Below the pieces are notes generated by a model that searched no databases, was not told the DNA's origin, and saw only the letters and a list, made by a program, of their open reading frames with translations. Shown here one piece after another: positions 44,613-56,889 of a stretch of 64,000 nt of DNA (its first letter is position 1; each line of letters begins with the position of its first letter). Location: NCBI GenBank assembly GCA_933228675.1, contig OW121740.1:55615000-55678999 (forward strand), read 5' to 3'. Position numbers and translations under genes: made by a program. This stretch comes from Stomorhina lunata (lineage: Eukaryota > Arthropoda > Insecta > Diptera > Rhiniidae).

Positions 44613-46448
44613 GTTGAATTTAGGATCACACTCAGGGGGTGACCCCTATTATGCAATGCATTGTATTGGAACTAGGAATATAGGTTTTTGGAAGGAGGCT
44701 AGATGGAGTAGTGTTTGGAGATATTTGATTTGTATTAACCTATATTGCAACTGGCAGGAAAGACTTCTGCGGGTAGTGAATTCCACATACGAACTGTACA
44801 TTTGAAGAATGAATTTTTTCTGCAGTGTATTGTTCGGTCTACCGGTCAATCAACCATAAACGAATGAGCTCAAATAGAATGACGTGTATTGCGTAAAAAA
44901 TTCCGAGTTTCGGGAACGTGTTCTCTGATTTCGTTAGAGTACATTCCAAAGTAGTAATGATAGAGCTCCAGTGAGTCAATAGAGTTGGATACCCTACTGT
45001 CACCGATGAGCACTTTCGCCTTCTCCTGCACTTGGTCGAGAAGCTCCGAAATAGACTTTAAAGCTCCTGCCCATACATGAGAGTTGTATTCCATTTTCGG
45101 TCGGATGTAGGTGTTGTAAATAGTAAGGAGATCAGATGAGGTACCTTTTGTACCGTTTTCGAAAATCGAGGCACTTGAATGCTTCTTCCGACTTTTGAAA
45201 GATAAGGTTTGTCCAACGGACATCATATTGAATTCTCATGCCCAGAACATCAAGAACATCTGATTCCTCAATATATACACCACCCATTAATACTGATGAA
45301 GTAACATGGGTTGCCGAGCGTTTATGCGAAAGCAAGCAATATTGAGTTTTCCGCGCATTAAAATCAACTCTATTCGCCCGAACCCATTCTGAAATCGCGG
45401 TTTAATGATTCATTAATGTTTTGGCTTATAGCGCCAACCTAAAAAAGGCTTGACCTACGATTGAATGAATATGAATGACAAATATTAATATCATCTGCAA
45501 AAGAGGTGATAGGATTGGAAGTTTTGACTTAGAAGGTCATTTACAAAGATAAGAATAGAGTAGCCTTGCGTTAACCCTGAATTAATTTTGAAATCTTTTG
45601 AAGAGAACTCACCTATAACAACTCGTATAATGCGATCTCTGAGGAGGCTCGATACAAACCGAGAGAATTTATAACCTACGCCAAAGGCAATAAGTTTTAA
45701 TAGAAGTGCTCCGTGCTACACTCTATCAAACACCTTGGAAATATTTAGAGCCACAACTTTACTTTTGCCAAAACAGTGTATTGATTGACACCATTTTAAC
45801 GATAGGAAGGCTAGCAGGTCTTCCTTAGTGCGTCCCTTACGGAACCCATACTGGCGGTCGCTTAGTAGGTTGTTAGACTCTAGATATTTAACAAAATGAT
45901 GGTTTACCATACTTTCCAAAACTTTGAAGAGAGCAGAACAAATTGCAATTGGGCGGTAATTTTCAGAGTTGTTAGCCTCAACCTTTTTGGGGATTGTCGA
46001 AATATTAGCTACCTTTCAACACCAAGGTATGGCATGGTACAGGATGTTGAAAAGGTTAGCTAAGGGTCACGCAGGCGTCGAAGAGTATTGGCATCAAAGC
46101 TACTTTTCTCAAAGTATGCTTTTGCAAAAATCCGACAAACTAGGGCGGTAATTTTCAGAGTTGTTAGCCTCACCCTTTTTAGGGATTGGCGTAACATTAG
46201 TAACCTTTTAACACCGAGGAAATGTACCGGCATGGTACAGGGTGCTGCAAAGGTTAACTAATAGGCGCGCAAGCATCGAAGAGTATTTGCCTGAGTGTAA
46301 CTTTTCTGGAAGTAGGCTTTTGCAAAAATCTGACAAGCTAGGAAATAAAAGTGGGATATTTTCTATTTTAACCGATTTTTGCAAACAACTACATTCATTG
46401 GCAACTCTATTTGGACTGTTTTTAGTTGTTTACAATAAGGCGGAATAA
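44612..46448 (-). pseudogene. LINE-c (jockey-like) copy, RT pseudogene with duplicated segment
   Basis: Minus strand; its 3' end at 44618-44690 reads CACTCAGGGGGTGACCCC..ATGCAATGCATTG. RT pieces: 45919-45716 (DRQYGFRKGRTKEDLLAFLSLKW, VVALNISKVFDRV), 45335-45132 (LSHKRSATHVTSSVLMGG) and 45226-44870 (IYNTYIRPKMEYNSHVWAG, LELYHYYFGMYSNEIREHVPE). It extends further 5' than the other LINE-c copies. 45951-46142 and 46143-46338 are two diverged copies of the same 192-bp segment. Non-functional. Confidence 0.75.
45951..46338. repeat. 192-bp tandem duplication within LINE-c
   Basis: GGGCGGTAATTTTCAGAGTTG starts both units (45951 and 46143), and both end near GCTTTTGCAAAAATC.GACAA.CTAGG. They differ at many positions, so the duplication is not recent. 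Confidence 0.85.
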
Positions 46449-47730
46449 ATATATTCCATTCCATGTGCAACAATTTGCTAAACCTCTATAAAATGGATCA
46501 GTTACGGCAAAGCGATTCAAATTCCCCAGAGTGTATTTATTAGACTGCGAGGCAGTTAAATTTAAATGTTTATAGGACAATAAACCAAAATATTTCTTTG
46601 GCTTTTATTTACTCAACTGAGACTGCGACTGCGTTTTTGTTTTTCGCATTTGCATTTATTTGGTTTAATTTTTGAATTTGAAATTCATTTAGATTATTTT
46701 TCTCTTGGAGTTTTTAGATTTATACGGTGGACAGTTAATGACAACAAGTTTCTTTATGGCCAATTGAGAGCGAAACGTCACTGAAGATGAAGTAGAAAAA
46801 AAATGAAGTTGTTTTCAAATGAATAAAAAGCCGTTGAAATCGGTAGAATGAGTTCCAAAGGATTTATGAGCATAAGCTTAAAGTTTAGTTATGGACAAGG
46901 ATTTTATGTCTGTAAATGTCAAATGTTTGTTATTGGTCTAAAAGGATTTATGAGCAGAAATGATTTAAAATAATTAAATGAAAGTGTTTGTTTGTCTGTG
47001 TGTCTTTTGGGTAAATATAAACAATTTGAAATCCTTTTAAGCACCTGAAATGATTTAAATTTGCATATTTAAGAAACACCATATCTTTGTAGCCAGTTTT
47101 CTTTTGAGTATTAACTAAAATTGGCTTAACTAAAAAGTTATTTAACTTTTTATTTTCCAAAGTTAGTTATTTGATTTGCTTACCATATTCGTAGTCTATT
47201 TAAATTCTAACTAACATTCAAATAGTGTGCCATGAGTATCTACATTTATCTATTTAAACTGAGTTATTTTCTATTCCATTCAAACCATTAAGTCTCACAT
47301 CCAAAGCCATTTTACTCCATCGATCCTTCCACTTCATCATCCATCAGTTAACCTTAAATGGCAACTATAATGACATAATTTGTACATGTGGCATTACAAA
47401 TATTCAAAAGATTTCCTATAGTTTTTTGCTGTCTCGGCAATTGGTTTCGGTTGGTTATTTGTTTGTTTGTTTCTTTGGCTGACTGACTGCTAATGCCAGA
47501 AGTCTTTGCCAGAAGTGGCTGAACTTAAGCGAAAGAAAGAAGAAAAAAAATATTCAAAACATTCGATTTGACAAAGTGGATAACAATCAGTTATTTAAAC
47601 AAGAATTTGTTAGCAATTTTTAGTTGGTATTATTTTTGGTTGTGGCAATTCTTATGTTTGTTTTCAAGATCTTTTTGAGCAACAGGTCAATTAGGGATAG
47701 TCACAGTTTGCACATCTTGGAGACATGGAA
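46449..47730. other. unassigned AT-rich sequence
   Basis: No gene, no repeat I can name. A phrase AAAGGATTTATGAGCA occurs twice (46857 and 46940). Confidence 0.45.
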
Positions 47731-49010
47731 AGCTGTTATCCTTGACTTCCAGTGGAGCATAGGCCCTCAACCATCCTAATATATCGAATAAAGTCTGCAT
47801 CAATTGTACGTTATAGCAGGCGCACCAACACGATGGTCACTTCCCTATGGATTGTGTGGCTTATCCATCGCCATTTCCATTGACATACCTCTATAGAAGC
47901 AGGGATTTGATTTTTTTTTATTTAGGACCAGCACTCAGGGGATGACCCCTACTTATGCAATGCATTGTGTTGCAACTAGGAAAATAGGTTATGGGAGGGT
48001 GGATAGATGGAGTAGTGTTTATGAACATTTGATTTGAACTTCTCTATATTGCAACTGGCAGGGACAATTTATGCGGGAAGTAAATTCCACATATGAACTG
48101 TACGGCTAAAGAATGAATTTTCTTTGTAGTGTGTTGTTCTGTCTACTGGCCAATCGACTACGAAGGGATGAGCTCTAACAGACAAGTTCCGTTATTTCAT
48201 TAGAGCACATTCCAAAGTAGTAACGATAGAACAGTGTGACACAACCCACATTGCGACGGTGCTCTAGTGAATCAATAGAGTTGGATACCGTACTGTCACC
48301 AATAAGCACCTTCGCCCTCTCTTGTACTCGGTCGAGAAGCTTCAAAATAGACTTTGAAACACCGGGCCATACATGAGAGTTGTATTCTATTTTCGGTCGA
48401 ATATAGGTGGTGTAAATAGTAAGGAGATCAGTTGGAGTGAAGTATCTCTTACACCGTTTAAGAAAACCGAGACAATCACATTGAATTCTCATACATCCGC
48501 CCATTAAAATCGACTCTATTCGCACGACCCCATTCTGAGATTGTTTCTAAATTGCGGCTTAAAGATGCATTCATGTTTTGCCTCAAAGTGCCAATCTCTT
48601 AAAGGTTTGGTCTATGATTGAGTGAATACGAATGGCAAATGTTGCTATCATCTGCAAAAGAGTAGATAGGATTGGAAGTTTAACGTAGAAGGTCGTTTAT
48701 AAAGATAAGAAATAGAGTAGGAGAAAGAACGGAACCTTGCAGTTCCCCTGAATTTAGCTTGAACTCGTTTGTTAAGATCCCGTCTACAACAACTCTTATA
48801 GTGCGATCTCTGTGGAAGCTCGATATAAATCGAGAGAAGTTACCACCGACACCAAAAGCAATAAGTTTTGATAGAAATGCTACGTGCCACACTCTATCTA
48901 TCAAACGCTTTGGAAATATCCAGAGCCACAACTTTACTTTCGCCAAAACGGTGTATTAAATGATTTGTCCCGTTAAGTAGATCTTCATTTCTTATGCGGT
49001 TCTTGTGTTA
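47731..49010 (-). mobile_element. LINE-a 3' fragment split by a LINE-c insertion
   Basis: 47731-47910 is the LINE-a 3' end in reverse; 48965-49010 continues the same LINE-a sequence (TGATTTGTCCCGTTAAGTAGATC, compare 49287). Between them sits a LINE-c. TGATT flanks the LINE-c on both sides, a short target duplication. Confidence 0.75.
47911..48964 (-). pseudogene. LINE-c (jockey-like) copy inserted in LINE-a
   Basis: The 3' end (poly-T then ATTTAGGACCAGCACTCAGG) is at 47911. RT pieces: 48525-48175 (LGFLKRCKRYFTPTDLL, YTTYIRPKIEYNSHVW, RRNVGCVTLFYRYY) and 48946-48680 (KLIAFGVGGNFSRFISSFHRDRTIRVVVDG, SGELQGSVLSPTLFLIFINDLL). The usual PQGS turn reads LQGS. The 5' truncation is at KVKLWLWIFPKR, within the RT palm. 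Confidence 0.8.
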
Positions 49011-50075
49011 TCCTTGACTCCCAGTGGAGTATAGGGCCTTCATCATCCGTTTCTATCAAACTAAATAGCGAGAAGTTAGGCATACGTAATCCCAAGAATA
49101 GCTTGCTTCTTGCAAATTCGTATCATTTGACCTTTTCCAAGTTCTAACAGGCGCACCAACACGACTGCCGCTTCCCAGTGGATTCTAAAGAAGCGCTTTT
49201 AGAGCTAGGTTGGCATGTGGCCTTCGAAGTGTGTGGCCTATCCATCGCCATTTCCGTTGACATACCTCTACAGAAGCAGGGATTTGATTTGTCGCGTGAA
49301 GTAGATCTTTATTTCTTATGCCGTTCGGCCATCATATATTCATCATATATATTACGGCAAGCATTTGATTGCAAAGATTTGCAGGTACTTATCGATGGCA
49401 TTTGGAAATATTATTTCCTGCGCAATTTAAAAGTCATAGCGTTAGTAGATTCTTAAAGGTGGCCTGAGCTTTGACTTAAAAGACAAACGTCATCAGCATA
49501 TTCCAAGTACTCGAGTTGTTTAAAGGGCTAAAAACCGGTATCCAATGGACACCGGTTTTTAGCCTTCGTTGGCAAACTTCCATAGAAGTAGGGACTTGTT
49601 TTGTCGATGTTCATTTCTTATGCGATTCGGCAATCATATATTAAGGATTTGCCGTAAGCATTTGTTTGCAGAGGTTTACAGACGCTTATCGACGTCATTT
49701 GTTAGTTTTCAAGTTTCGCAGCCGAAATACAAGATGGGCTTGACATTCAAGTTGTATATTCGTTACTTGGTTGTTGTTGATATTTGCCAAGATTTACAAA
49801 TAGGTCGGAGAATGCCGAATGCAGATTTTACCTTGTTAAAAAGCGATTCATATCCTAGTCGGCTCCACTTTTTGTAGATATCCACATTGATGTGTGTTGA
49901 CGGGATTGCACCATGGCCTCCAGGTATAATCTTTGTCTTGAAAATATATTGAATTCCAGCCCCGCTGCCCGAGATTCAACAGTGATAGAGTTAGTATTTT
50001 CTCAAGGTGGCCTGAGCTTTGCCTTAGAAGACAAACGTCATCATCACATTCAAAATCCTCGAGTTGTTAAAAGAT
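49011..50075 (-). pseudogene. LINE-a copy, degraded RT pseudogene
   Basis: It begins with the tail GTTATCCTTGACTCCCAGTGG at about 49012, directly abutting the previous LINE-a fragment head to tail. The RKW.WIGHTLRRP block lies in reverse at about 49225, and the thumb (IYN..VK.ILYFGCET region) near 49730. An internal rearrangement repeats part of the connection region (49276 and 49580 both read CATAGAAGTAGG/CAGAAGCAGGGA-like). It contains a 14-bp snap-back at 49526-49564. Confidence 0.65.
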
Positions 50076-50504
50076 AACGATAAAGCTCATACTGCAATAG
50101 ATTGAAATTCGCAAGAAATTCATAAAATGGAACGCCTATTAGCACCCTGAGGAAAAGAAAAGGCAATAAAAAGTTGGAATAAAAAAAAGGATAGTTCATT
50201 TGTTGAGTGCCTATGCTTCTTATATGATCGAAGGTAAAATATATATGTATCACGCAAAATAGAAAGGGACCTAAGGGTTTTGTTCAGGAGAGCCATTTTA
50301 AGGATTTAAATACGTGCATCTTTGGTGTACCATCACTGACGTCGGGAACGTGTTGGTCTACCGCGTAGGTCGTCCCTATCTCTTGTTTTGTGTAGTTATG
50401 TGTAGTAGGTCCCTTTCTCTATGCGCTGTCACATATACAGTTAGCGAACCAATAAGGACTATTTATTAAAAAAAAAAAAACAAATATTAAAATTAAAAAA
50501 ACAA
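50076..50504. other. unassigned
   Basis: No gene or repeat recognised. Confidence 0.4.
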
Positions 50505-50640
50505 ATAGGAAAATCTTTCAAAGCTTGGCCTACGCAATTGGAGAATATGTGCACATAGATCGAAGCTCAAAGATTTGTAAAATATGCTCGGGCTTTGACC
50601 TTAACAGGTTGTAAGTATAGGCCATTTAAATAAGTAAGTT
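50505..50640 (+). mobile_element. LINE-b 3' end with TAAG tail
   Basis: GGAAAATCTTTCAAAGCTTGG, GGAGAATATGTGCACA and CTTTGACCTTAACAGGTTG are followed by TATAGGCCATTTAAATAAGTAAG. Confidence 0.7.
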
Positions 50641-50798
50641 CCTAATAAGTTCAAGTTTCTTTATCATGTTGAAGAATATTTATACTCCTTAGAAATTCTA
50701 GGTTCTAAAAGAAGTAAGTGTCTAAATTGTAATTAAGAGTGTAATGCATTGACAAAGAAGATTCTAGCATCTCAAGCCTGCCATAAAACTGTGACTGA

Positions 50799-51480
50799 TC
50801 AGTGTAAACCAGTTATGAGCAAACATTTGCTATCACTATCGGGAGACCTCGGTGGCCATGGAATGTCCCCAAAGCGAGTAATCAGTTTTTTGGAAAATTT
50901 TACCGAAGTAAATTTATCAAAGCTCTGGCTGTGTGTGCAATCGGCCCGTACTGTTAAAACCACGTGCCTGAAGGAAGAGTACAAAAATAATTCCGTAATC
51001 ATGCGTCGATTATTTTCAAAGTTGACATTCTAAATACGAATGACCTCAAGAATTTTCAAATTTCAATTTTCTCGTGCGTGAATAAGGCACCAAACAGTTA
51101 CCCTGTGGTAATGCCCTCTATAAAGGGTCGCATCCCAATAACTTTATTTCAGTTTTTCAACGGGTGGAACTGTGATCCTTTTTGAAAAGTTTATGAATAA
51201 ACGCTTTTTGAAAGTCCCAGTGAGGCTGCACTTTTCGTATTAAAAGTCGCAGATTTTCACGTAAACTGCTTTCAACTAGTTTAATTTTATTCGAGCATTC
51301 TTAAAGATTGACTGAGCCCTGGTCGTAGGAAGTAGATTTTCTCTCGGTCCATCACGTATTCGCCGAATACTGAACTTTAAACAAAATTGTCGACGAGCAA
51401 TTGCGTAAGAATCATTACTTTTAAAAAAATTCTCTACATCGAACTCGAGGTGATCACTCGACGAAAAATAGACCGTGACA
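50799..51480 (-). pseudogene. mariner-like transposase relic
   Basis: The minus strand near 51465-51330 reads DVENFFKSNDSYAIARRQFCLKFSIRR, which fits the helix-turn-helix start of mariner-like transposases. Near 51255-51170 it reads LRLLIRKVQPHWDFQKAFIHKLFKKD, the second DNA-binding half. The 67-codon frame 51002-50799 holds KLITRFGDIPWPPRSPDSDS, the block before the third catalytic Asp, here followed by Ser-Asp-Ser. The catalytic centre between them is not recoverable. It differs from both other mariners in the window. Confidence 0.6.
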
Positions 51481-53887
51481 GAAAAATCTGTACAATCGAT
51501 AATTTAAAAGGAGCCATTCATCTAGCCACTTGTTAGCTCCTACCATGAGAGATGATATGTAATTAATCATATTATAGTTGAACGTATTTTAAAGGATTTA
51601 TGTGCTTACAGAATTTGCCCAATTGATGATCAAGAAGATCAAGGCCAAGAAATTGTGCTTGTTCCACAAGATGGGTCGACATATTCTCAGGACTAAGTGA
51701 AGTATTGTTGGCGGAACAGTTGAAATTATGGGGACCCTGACAACAAGCTGGCCATACATTGGGGTCGGTTGGGAACGGTCTATGCGCGATCAAAAGATGT
51801 TTAGTCGTTGCTCCATCCCGATCTTAGTAGAGCCAGAACGACTCTTGTTTTCCGCAATTCTTTTTTCTTATTCTGCTATGGAAGGTGGGCCACCTCCTAA
51901 TACAACATTCATGCGATAACCTGAAATCACGGAGTTGGTGGCTGGCAGAATCCATGCTGGTGGCGAGCTGCTGGTAGTTGGCAGGTCAGCTGGGGGAGGA
52001 GCTGGAATCGTCGCCATTAGTTGTTTCCGAATCAAAGTATAAGCGGTATAATCTCATTTTCATGGGACTTATCAAAGAGACCATACGGCAAATAAATGTA
52101 TGGAAATGCAACATCTTTATATTAAGTCTTCGGTCTGACGAGCTGACGTATATATATGGTAGCTTAACGGGCAAACACAAATTAATTAGTTTTTTTCCAC
52201 AAAACTTTAAAGTTCTTACTTTTAATCGAATGAATACCCCTATTTCTTATACTTAACAATGGGGCAAAACAAAACTATTTTTGAAATAACTTTTTATCTC
52301 TTAGAAAATAATTTGTACAAATTTGTATAACAACAAATGTTTATTTAAAAAATGTCAAGAGTTGAAACGTTCTCTTCCTTCTTGATGCCCAAAGTTTTGA
52401 TTCTTGCCCATGGTGCATTCCTTTTAAGAATCGTTTATCAATAGACCAAAAATAAAGGCAATTTTTATTCCAAATATTTGTGCAGCAATTTGTAAATGTT
52501 TGTATATTTTGGTACACTTTTTTCACCATGTGAAATGAATGTGATGGATTGGAATCCAAAAATATAAATTATGCAGAGAAAAATATTTAGTTAATCTAGA
52601 TTCAATTTTATTTAGTTTTTTAATTTTGGTGCAAAAGTGGAACATCATTTATAACTGAGTAATTTTAGCTGTTTCTGTTCTAAATTATTGCAAATTTGGA
52701 TTTTTTTGATTAATTTTAATGAAATTTGTATGTATGATGAAAATCGCAATGAAAATCCATTAAAGTACAAGTGCTTTGGACTTCCTTTTTGTTGGCCACT
52801 ATGTAGTTTTAGAACTAAATTTATCTTTTATGGATTTTATTACAACACCTGTATCGTGCTGTGGCAAGATCTCAAAAATTCAAAACCAACCCAACAAATA
52901 AATCATGACAAAATAATATTGAATCGATAAAATGACAAGAAATTAGGTTATAAGCACCTGGCTACCACCGATAACGACAGCAACGAATATTCAGCATTTG
53001 GTAACAAGTACCTACTCAAAAGGGGCAATACGAAGGCCTTAGGTCAAAGTGGCCTTTAAATAGACCAAAAAGAACACAATCATATCTGCCTTTAAGGAGA
53101 AAAACTATAAGCATGTCAGAGTTTCATAATGTCTTATAATTTCTCAACATGAAGTTACGCACTTTCTAAGATGTTCCAAATGGATTTTAAGGCCTTCTAT
53201 AGGCATTACTCACATTCAAATAAGAGTCTGCCTTTAAAAGGAATCTACTGTGTTCTAAAAGTCTCTTACACTTATACATATCTTCCCTTCTTTATCCTCA
53301 CCCAGAGGGCCTTCAAACTTTATTATTTCCCGCTGAATACAATGTATTGTCACAACAACAACTGCACAATGTTACATGTCAACTGATCATGAAAAATGGT
53401 AAAATTTGATATCGTCTGTTAAAAATCACAGCCATATTCAAAAATTATTAAAACTAAAATCAAATAATTAGAAATACAAATTTTGACTTTATGTCATTCT
53501 TCTTGCTTCTGGGTTAAATTGGATTTTGAATATTGCTAAAAAAAAATTAAAAAAAATCTTAAAATTTATTTGTAAATGATTTATAATCATTTATCAGTGA
53601 GTAAAAATCTTATACTTTTGCGATTCAGCCAAATACGTAAGCAAATATTATTTCTGGCTGGCTACCACGATCAGCAGTATCGATCGATTGCCGGTTGTGG
53701 CAACTTAGCTTATTTGAGGTGGCACAAACAGAAGCAGATAGTCAAAGTAATTACAACAAAATAACATTAATATTTGATTATCTTGATTGATCACTTAATG
53801 CCAAGAATATCAAGCTAATTTAGACAATTTGTAAGAGATATTTTTGAAACAAATCAAGAAATACTTAATCTAGTTTTTGTTAATGAT
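51481..53887. other. unassigned, no supported gene
   Basis: Small open frames on both strands (for example 51793-51572 minus, 51978-52256 plus, 52688-52930 plus) show no domain, signal peptide or repeat I recognise. Some may be eroded transposon or host exons; I cannot tell. Confidence 0.4.
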
Positions 53888-55660
53888 CGAGAGAGTTTTC
53901 TATAGAAAAGTTAATTATAGGAAGACGTTTCTAAAAACAATTGACAGTAGGAAGACTTTTCTTTACAAAAGTTGGCAGTGGGAAGAGTTTTCTATAGAAA
54001 AGTTGACAGTGGGAAGAGTTTTCTATAGAAAAGTTGACAGTGGGAATTAGTTTTCTATAGAAAAGTTGACAGTGGCAAGAGTTTTCTATAGAAAAGTTGA
54101 CAGTGGGAAGAGTTTTCTATAGAAAAGTTGACAGTGGGAAGACTTTTCTATAGAAAAGTTGTCGGTGGGAAGAGTTTTCTATAGAAAAGTTGACAGTGGG
54201 AAGACTTTTCTATAGAAAAGTTGTCGGTGGGAAGACTTTTCTATAGAAAAGTTGTCGGTGGGAAGACTTTTCTATAGAAAAGTTGTCGGTGGGAAAACTT
54301 TTCTATAGAAAAGTTGTCGGTGGGAAAACTTTTCTATAGAAAAGTTGTCGGTGGGAAAACTTTTCTATAGAAAAGTTGTCGGTGGGAAGACTTTTGAATA
54401 GAAAAGTTGTCGGTGGGAAGACTTTTCTATAGAAAAGTTGTGGGTGGGAAGACTTTTCTATAGAAAAGTTGTCGGTGGGAAAACTTTTCTATAGAAAAGT
54501 TGTCGGTGGGAAGACTTTTGAATAGAAAAGTTGTCCGTGGGAAGACTTTTCTATAGAAAAGTTGTCGGTGGGAAGACTTTTCTATAGAAAAGTTGTCGGT
54601 GGGAAGACTTTTCTATAGAAAAGTTGTCGTTGGGAAGACTTTTCTATAGAAAAGTTGTCGGTGGGAAGACTTTTATATAGAAAAGTTGTCGGTGGGAAGA
54701 CTTTTCTATAGAAAAGTTGTCGTTGGGAAGACTTTTCTATAGAAAAGTTGTCGGTGGGAAAACTTTTCTATAGAAAAGTTGTCGGTGGGAAGACTTTTCT
54801 ATAGAAAAGTTGTCGGTGGGAAGACTTTTCTATAGAAAAGTTGTCGGTGGGAAGACTTTTCTATAGAAAAGTTGTCGGTGGGAAGACTTTTCTATAGAAA
54901 AGTTGTCGGTGGGAAGACTTTTCTATAGAAAAGTTATCGGTGGGAAGACTTTTCTATAGAAAAGTTGTCGGTGGGAAGACTTTTCTATAGAAAAGTTGTC
55001 GGTGGGAAGACTTTTCTATAGAAAAGTTGTCGGTGGGAAGACTTTTCTATAGAAAAGTTGTCGGTGGGAAGACTTTTCTATAGAAAAGTTGTCGGTGGGA
55101 AGACTTTTCTATAGAAAAGTTGTCGGTGGGAAGAGTTTTCTATAGAAAAGTTGGCAGTGGGAAGAGTTTTCTATAGAAAAGTTGGCAGTGGGAAGAGTTT
55201 TCTATAGAATAGTTGACAGTAGGAAAAGTTTTCTATTGAATAGTTGACAGTAGGAAAAGTTTTCTATAGAAAAGTTGACAGTGGGAAGAGGTGTCTAAAG
55301 AAAAGTTGACAGTGGGAAGAGTTTTCTATAGAAAAGTTGACAGCGAGAGGACTTATCTAAAGTAAAAATGACAGTGGAAAGATTTTCTATCGAAAAGTTG
55401 ACAGTTGGAAGACTTTTCTATAGAAAAAAAAGCTGAAAGTGGGTAGACTTTTTAATAGACAAGCTGACAGTAGGAAGACTTTTCTGAAGAAAAGTTGACA
55501 GTGGGAAGACTTTTATATAGAAAAGTTGACAGTAGGAAGACTTTTCTATAGAAAAGTTGACAGTAGGAAGACTTTTCTATAGAAAAGTTGACAGTGGGAA
55601 GACTTTACTATAGAAAAGTTGACAGTGGGAAGACTTTACTATAGAAAAGTTGACAGAGTT
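53888..55660. repeat. 31-bp palindromic satellite, block 1 (about 57 units)
   Basis: The unit is GGGAAGACTTTTCTATAGA plus AAAGTTGTCGGT, 31 bp. Every unit centres on TTTTCTATAGAAAA; in the GAC-type units of this block the dyad extends to ACTTTTCTATAGAAAAGT. GACAGTGGGAAGAG-type units lie at both edges (to about 54150, and from 55130), and GTCGGTGGGAAGAC-type units fill the middle. Homogeneity is highest in the centre and units decay outward. There is no coding potential. Confidence 0.95.
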
Positions 55661-56889
55661 GAAAATCAGAAATGTGAAAGTCTTTAAGAAAAGTTTTTTA
55701 TGATAAGAAGTTTATATAAAAAAAGTTGATTGATTGATTATTCAATTTTCTATATAGATTTTAAGATTATTAATAGTTTCCTACAGAATAGCTGACATAG
55801 AGACATATATTCTTTAGAAACGCTGACGACGGAGAAAGTTTTATATCAAAAAGTTTACAGTGGGAAGAATTTTGAATTAAAAACCTGACAGATACATTAT
55901 CTGGATTTATTATTTCTTATGTCTTCCTTAATTTGTTGATATTCCTTAACTTTCATATAACGAGCTTTTCTAGTAAACATAAAATTATTAAACGCTTATC
56001 TCCTTAAATACTTGGCTTGTATGTATTTTTCATAAGGATTATCGCTAAAACGATTTATCATATATTATTATCATGATCGCCATAATCATAACGATGATCA
56101 TCATCGTAATTGTTCATGTACATTTACGAGATTGACTTACATTTTTCTAGTGGATTTTGGCCAGATTGCATCATTTTTCTCTTAATGCGTCCATCAAGAT
56201 GAGGTGTAAATGTTTCCATTAAATTTGTGGTAAAAAACATTTTGTTTAAATTTAAGTTTTCGTTCAAAAAACGTTTAACTACCGGTAAATATCATCTTTT
56301 TCAATGATTAACTGCATATAATCGACTGGATGGTGATTAAGTTGGTGCACAGTGGGGCGAGGGTGAACAAATTTACCAAGTTGCATAAGTATCAGCAAAT
56401 TAGTAATATTTTCACCATTTATAAAAATGTAAGATTTTATTTTCTATCTATTCAAGAAAAGGTTTTTGGCAAATGTAATGAAATTCAAATGGATATCTTG
56501 ACATAAATCTTCTATAGCCCACTGTTTTGTGTCATATATCCATCATATTGCAAGTTAGCTTAAAAAAGGAGATCAAACACATTGTAGCATAATTTTTCAT
56601 AACAATATTTAATAATAATCATTTTTAACGTAAAAATTGTTATAATTTTTCACTGGAAATCAATGGCAATATTTAAAGTTGATCATAGTTTAGTAGAAAA
56701 GACAAAATGAAAAAAGAAACCAAACAGACCAGCAATTTAGCAGAACTAAAATATTTAATAGGGGATTTTAAGAAAAACCATAAAGATCCGTTCAACATCC
56801 TTCAGAGGCAACTAGTGATGGGATTGAAAAGAAACCATGTCTGAAAGGTACTTTAGTCTAACACCATTTTATGATTGTGAGTGATTATA
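55661..56889. other. spacer between satellite blocks, with decayed monomers at its left
   Basis: 55670-55890 still contains eroded monomers (GAAAGTCTTTAAGAAAAGT, GGGAAGAATTTTGAATTAAAAA). The rest is unique AT-rich sequence with an ATCATGATCG/CGATGATCATCATCG patch at about 56070-56110. No gene. Confidence 0.6.

Noticed and set aside
51572..52256. Possible host exon(s) around 51.6-52.3 kb
   Set aside because: Open frames on both strands are short, with no recognised domain or convincing splice structure.
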